Assembly: GCA_965153455.1 (NCBI GenBank)
Contig: OZ234494.1
Span: forward strand, 7,378,001 to 7,442,000
Source: Sphagnum compactum
Lineage: Eukaryota; Bryophyta; Sphagnopsida; Sphagnales
Length of the DNA stretch: 64,000 bases
Direction of reading: 5' to 3'
Positions 63,115 to 64,000 of this stretch are shown here, piece after piece. The stretch's first letter is position 1, and every line of letters begins with the position of its first letter. The position numbers and the translations under genes are program-made. The notes beneath the pieces are model-generated. The model was given only the letters and a program-made list of their open reading frames with translations, searched no databases and was not told where the DNA came from.

Positions 63115-63715
63115 TATTATTTTTGAAATAACACCCTAACACATAATCATGACTGTTAGCAGTTTGATAATGATAATAGTGGTTTCCCATGATTCTTAAG
63201 TGTTTATCAAGCACTCCTAAGTACTTGGCAAGGACATCAAATGCTGAACCAAGACATTCAAAGGTTTACAAAATAACTTGATTACATAATCATGATTACT
63301 ACAGGTTTGACAATGACCATTAGTGGTTTCCTAATACTCTGTTGTGATTCACAAGTACTCCCAAGTGCTTATCTAACACTCCTAAGTCGCAAGTATCTCC
63401 AATGCTTGACCATGACACATTACATTTTGTAATAACACTTTAACTACATAATCATGACTGCTAGGAGTTTGACAATGACAATATAGTGGTTTCCCAGGAC
63501 TCCTAAGTGCTTTTCTAGCACTCCTAAGTACTTGGCAAGGATTTCTAAGCCTTAACAATGACATATTATCTTTTGAAAAAATACTTTAATTATAGAAGCT
63601 CACGACTTCTAAAAAACCCAACAATGGTTTGATGTGATTGACAAGTATTCCCAAGTGCTTATGTAACACCCCCAAGTACTTGACAAAACTTCAAATGCTA
63701 ACCAAAGAATCCTAG
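63115..63715 (+). repeat. satellite-like tandem repeat, ~145-160 bp unit, four copies
   Basis: Units begin near 63127, 63271, 63431 and 63578. Each has ACATAATCATGACT (degraded in the last), TTTGACAATGA, TAGTGGTTTCCCA, CTAAGTGCTT, GCACTCCTAAGTACTTGGCA and a closing AATGACATATT-like stretch. Copies are about as diverged as old satellite monomers. Confidence 0.85.
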
Positions 63716-64000
63716 GTGGTTGATGGGACCAGGTTGATGAAGGAACCACTTATCTAAATGATTGGTTGAATGACTATGACAACTATCTATTGAACAAGCT
63801 TATGCACAACACCACTGACAAAGCAATATACCTATTTTGACATTAAATCTTGAATTAAGAGGCAACAAAGAAGAGTACATTTAGTCTCCTTTTCCACAAA
63901 TGATCCCCCTCAACATACTCCCACAAACTCATGTTAATGATTCCAGCCAATGCACTTCCACAAATTCTACACCTTTCAAAATTTCAAACATTTAAAATAG

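Noticed and set aside
1-64000. CRISPR arrays, bacterial operons, tRNA or rRNA genes
   Set aside because: The sequence is plant nuclear DNA with introns. I saw no array with constant spacers and no tRNA or rRNA pattern, though I could not run a covariance search.

Overview
The window looks like nuclear DNA of a land plant: a few intron-rich genes of plant families sit in long, very A/T-rich intergenic DNA full of decayed transposons, MITEs and tandem repeats. I cannot name the species. Low gene density (three intact-looking genes and one TCTP-like relic in 64 kb) points to a medium or large genome.

Layout. (1) 1-3980, minus: a nine-exon-or-so DEAD-box RNA helicase of the plant RH1 (DDX51/Dbp6) type, cut by the left edge of the window. 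Its upstream side holds telobox motifs arranged as an inverted repeat (4210-4331). (2) 4330-12640: no gene I can support; a zinc-ribbon-like coding relic (8651-9169), two minisatellites and a 2-kb extremely A/T-rich block. (3) 12870-16480, minus: a decayed Ty3/gypsy retrotransposon with gag, protease, RT, RNase H and partial integrase still recognisable, ending at a CACTA-like terminus. (4) 18460-21106, minus: a complete five-exon cytochrome P450 of 592 aa whose reading phase closes at every junction. Its upstream side carries microsatellites and a tandem repeat. (5) 24000-33240: gene-free, with a possible 3.1-kb CACTA-like element (28137-31212), AGTTAA-type and TACC-type minisatellites and a 113-bp tandem repeat. 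(6) 33664-37595, plus: a complete five-exon Di19 zinc-finger gene of 232 aa; its third intron has AT-AC ends and a U12-type branch site. (7) 42200-44421, plus: coding relics, including a truncated TCTP. (8) 44425-64000: gene-free DNA with three copies of a CACTA-type MITE that each have a perfect 3-bp target duplication, a large foldback AATAACC array, other tandem repeats and a satellite-like repeat at the right edge.

The genes do not form a pathway: RH1 acts in ribosome biogenesis, Di19 in stress-related transcription, and the P450 in an unassigned oxidation. Gene models were assembled by eye from splice sites, reading phase and remembered family patterns; no alignment or database search was run.
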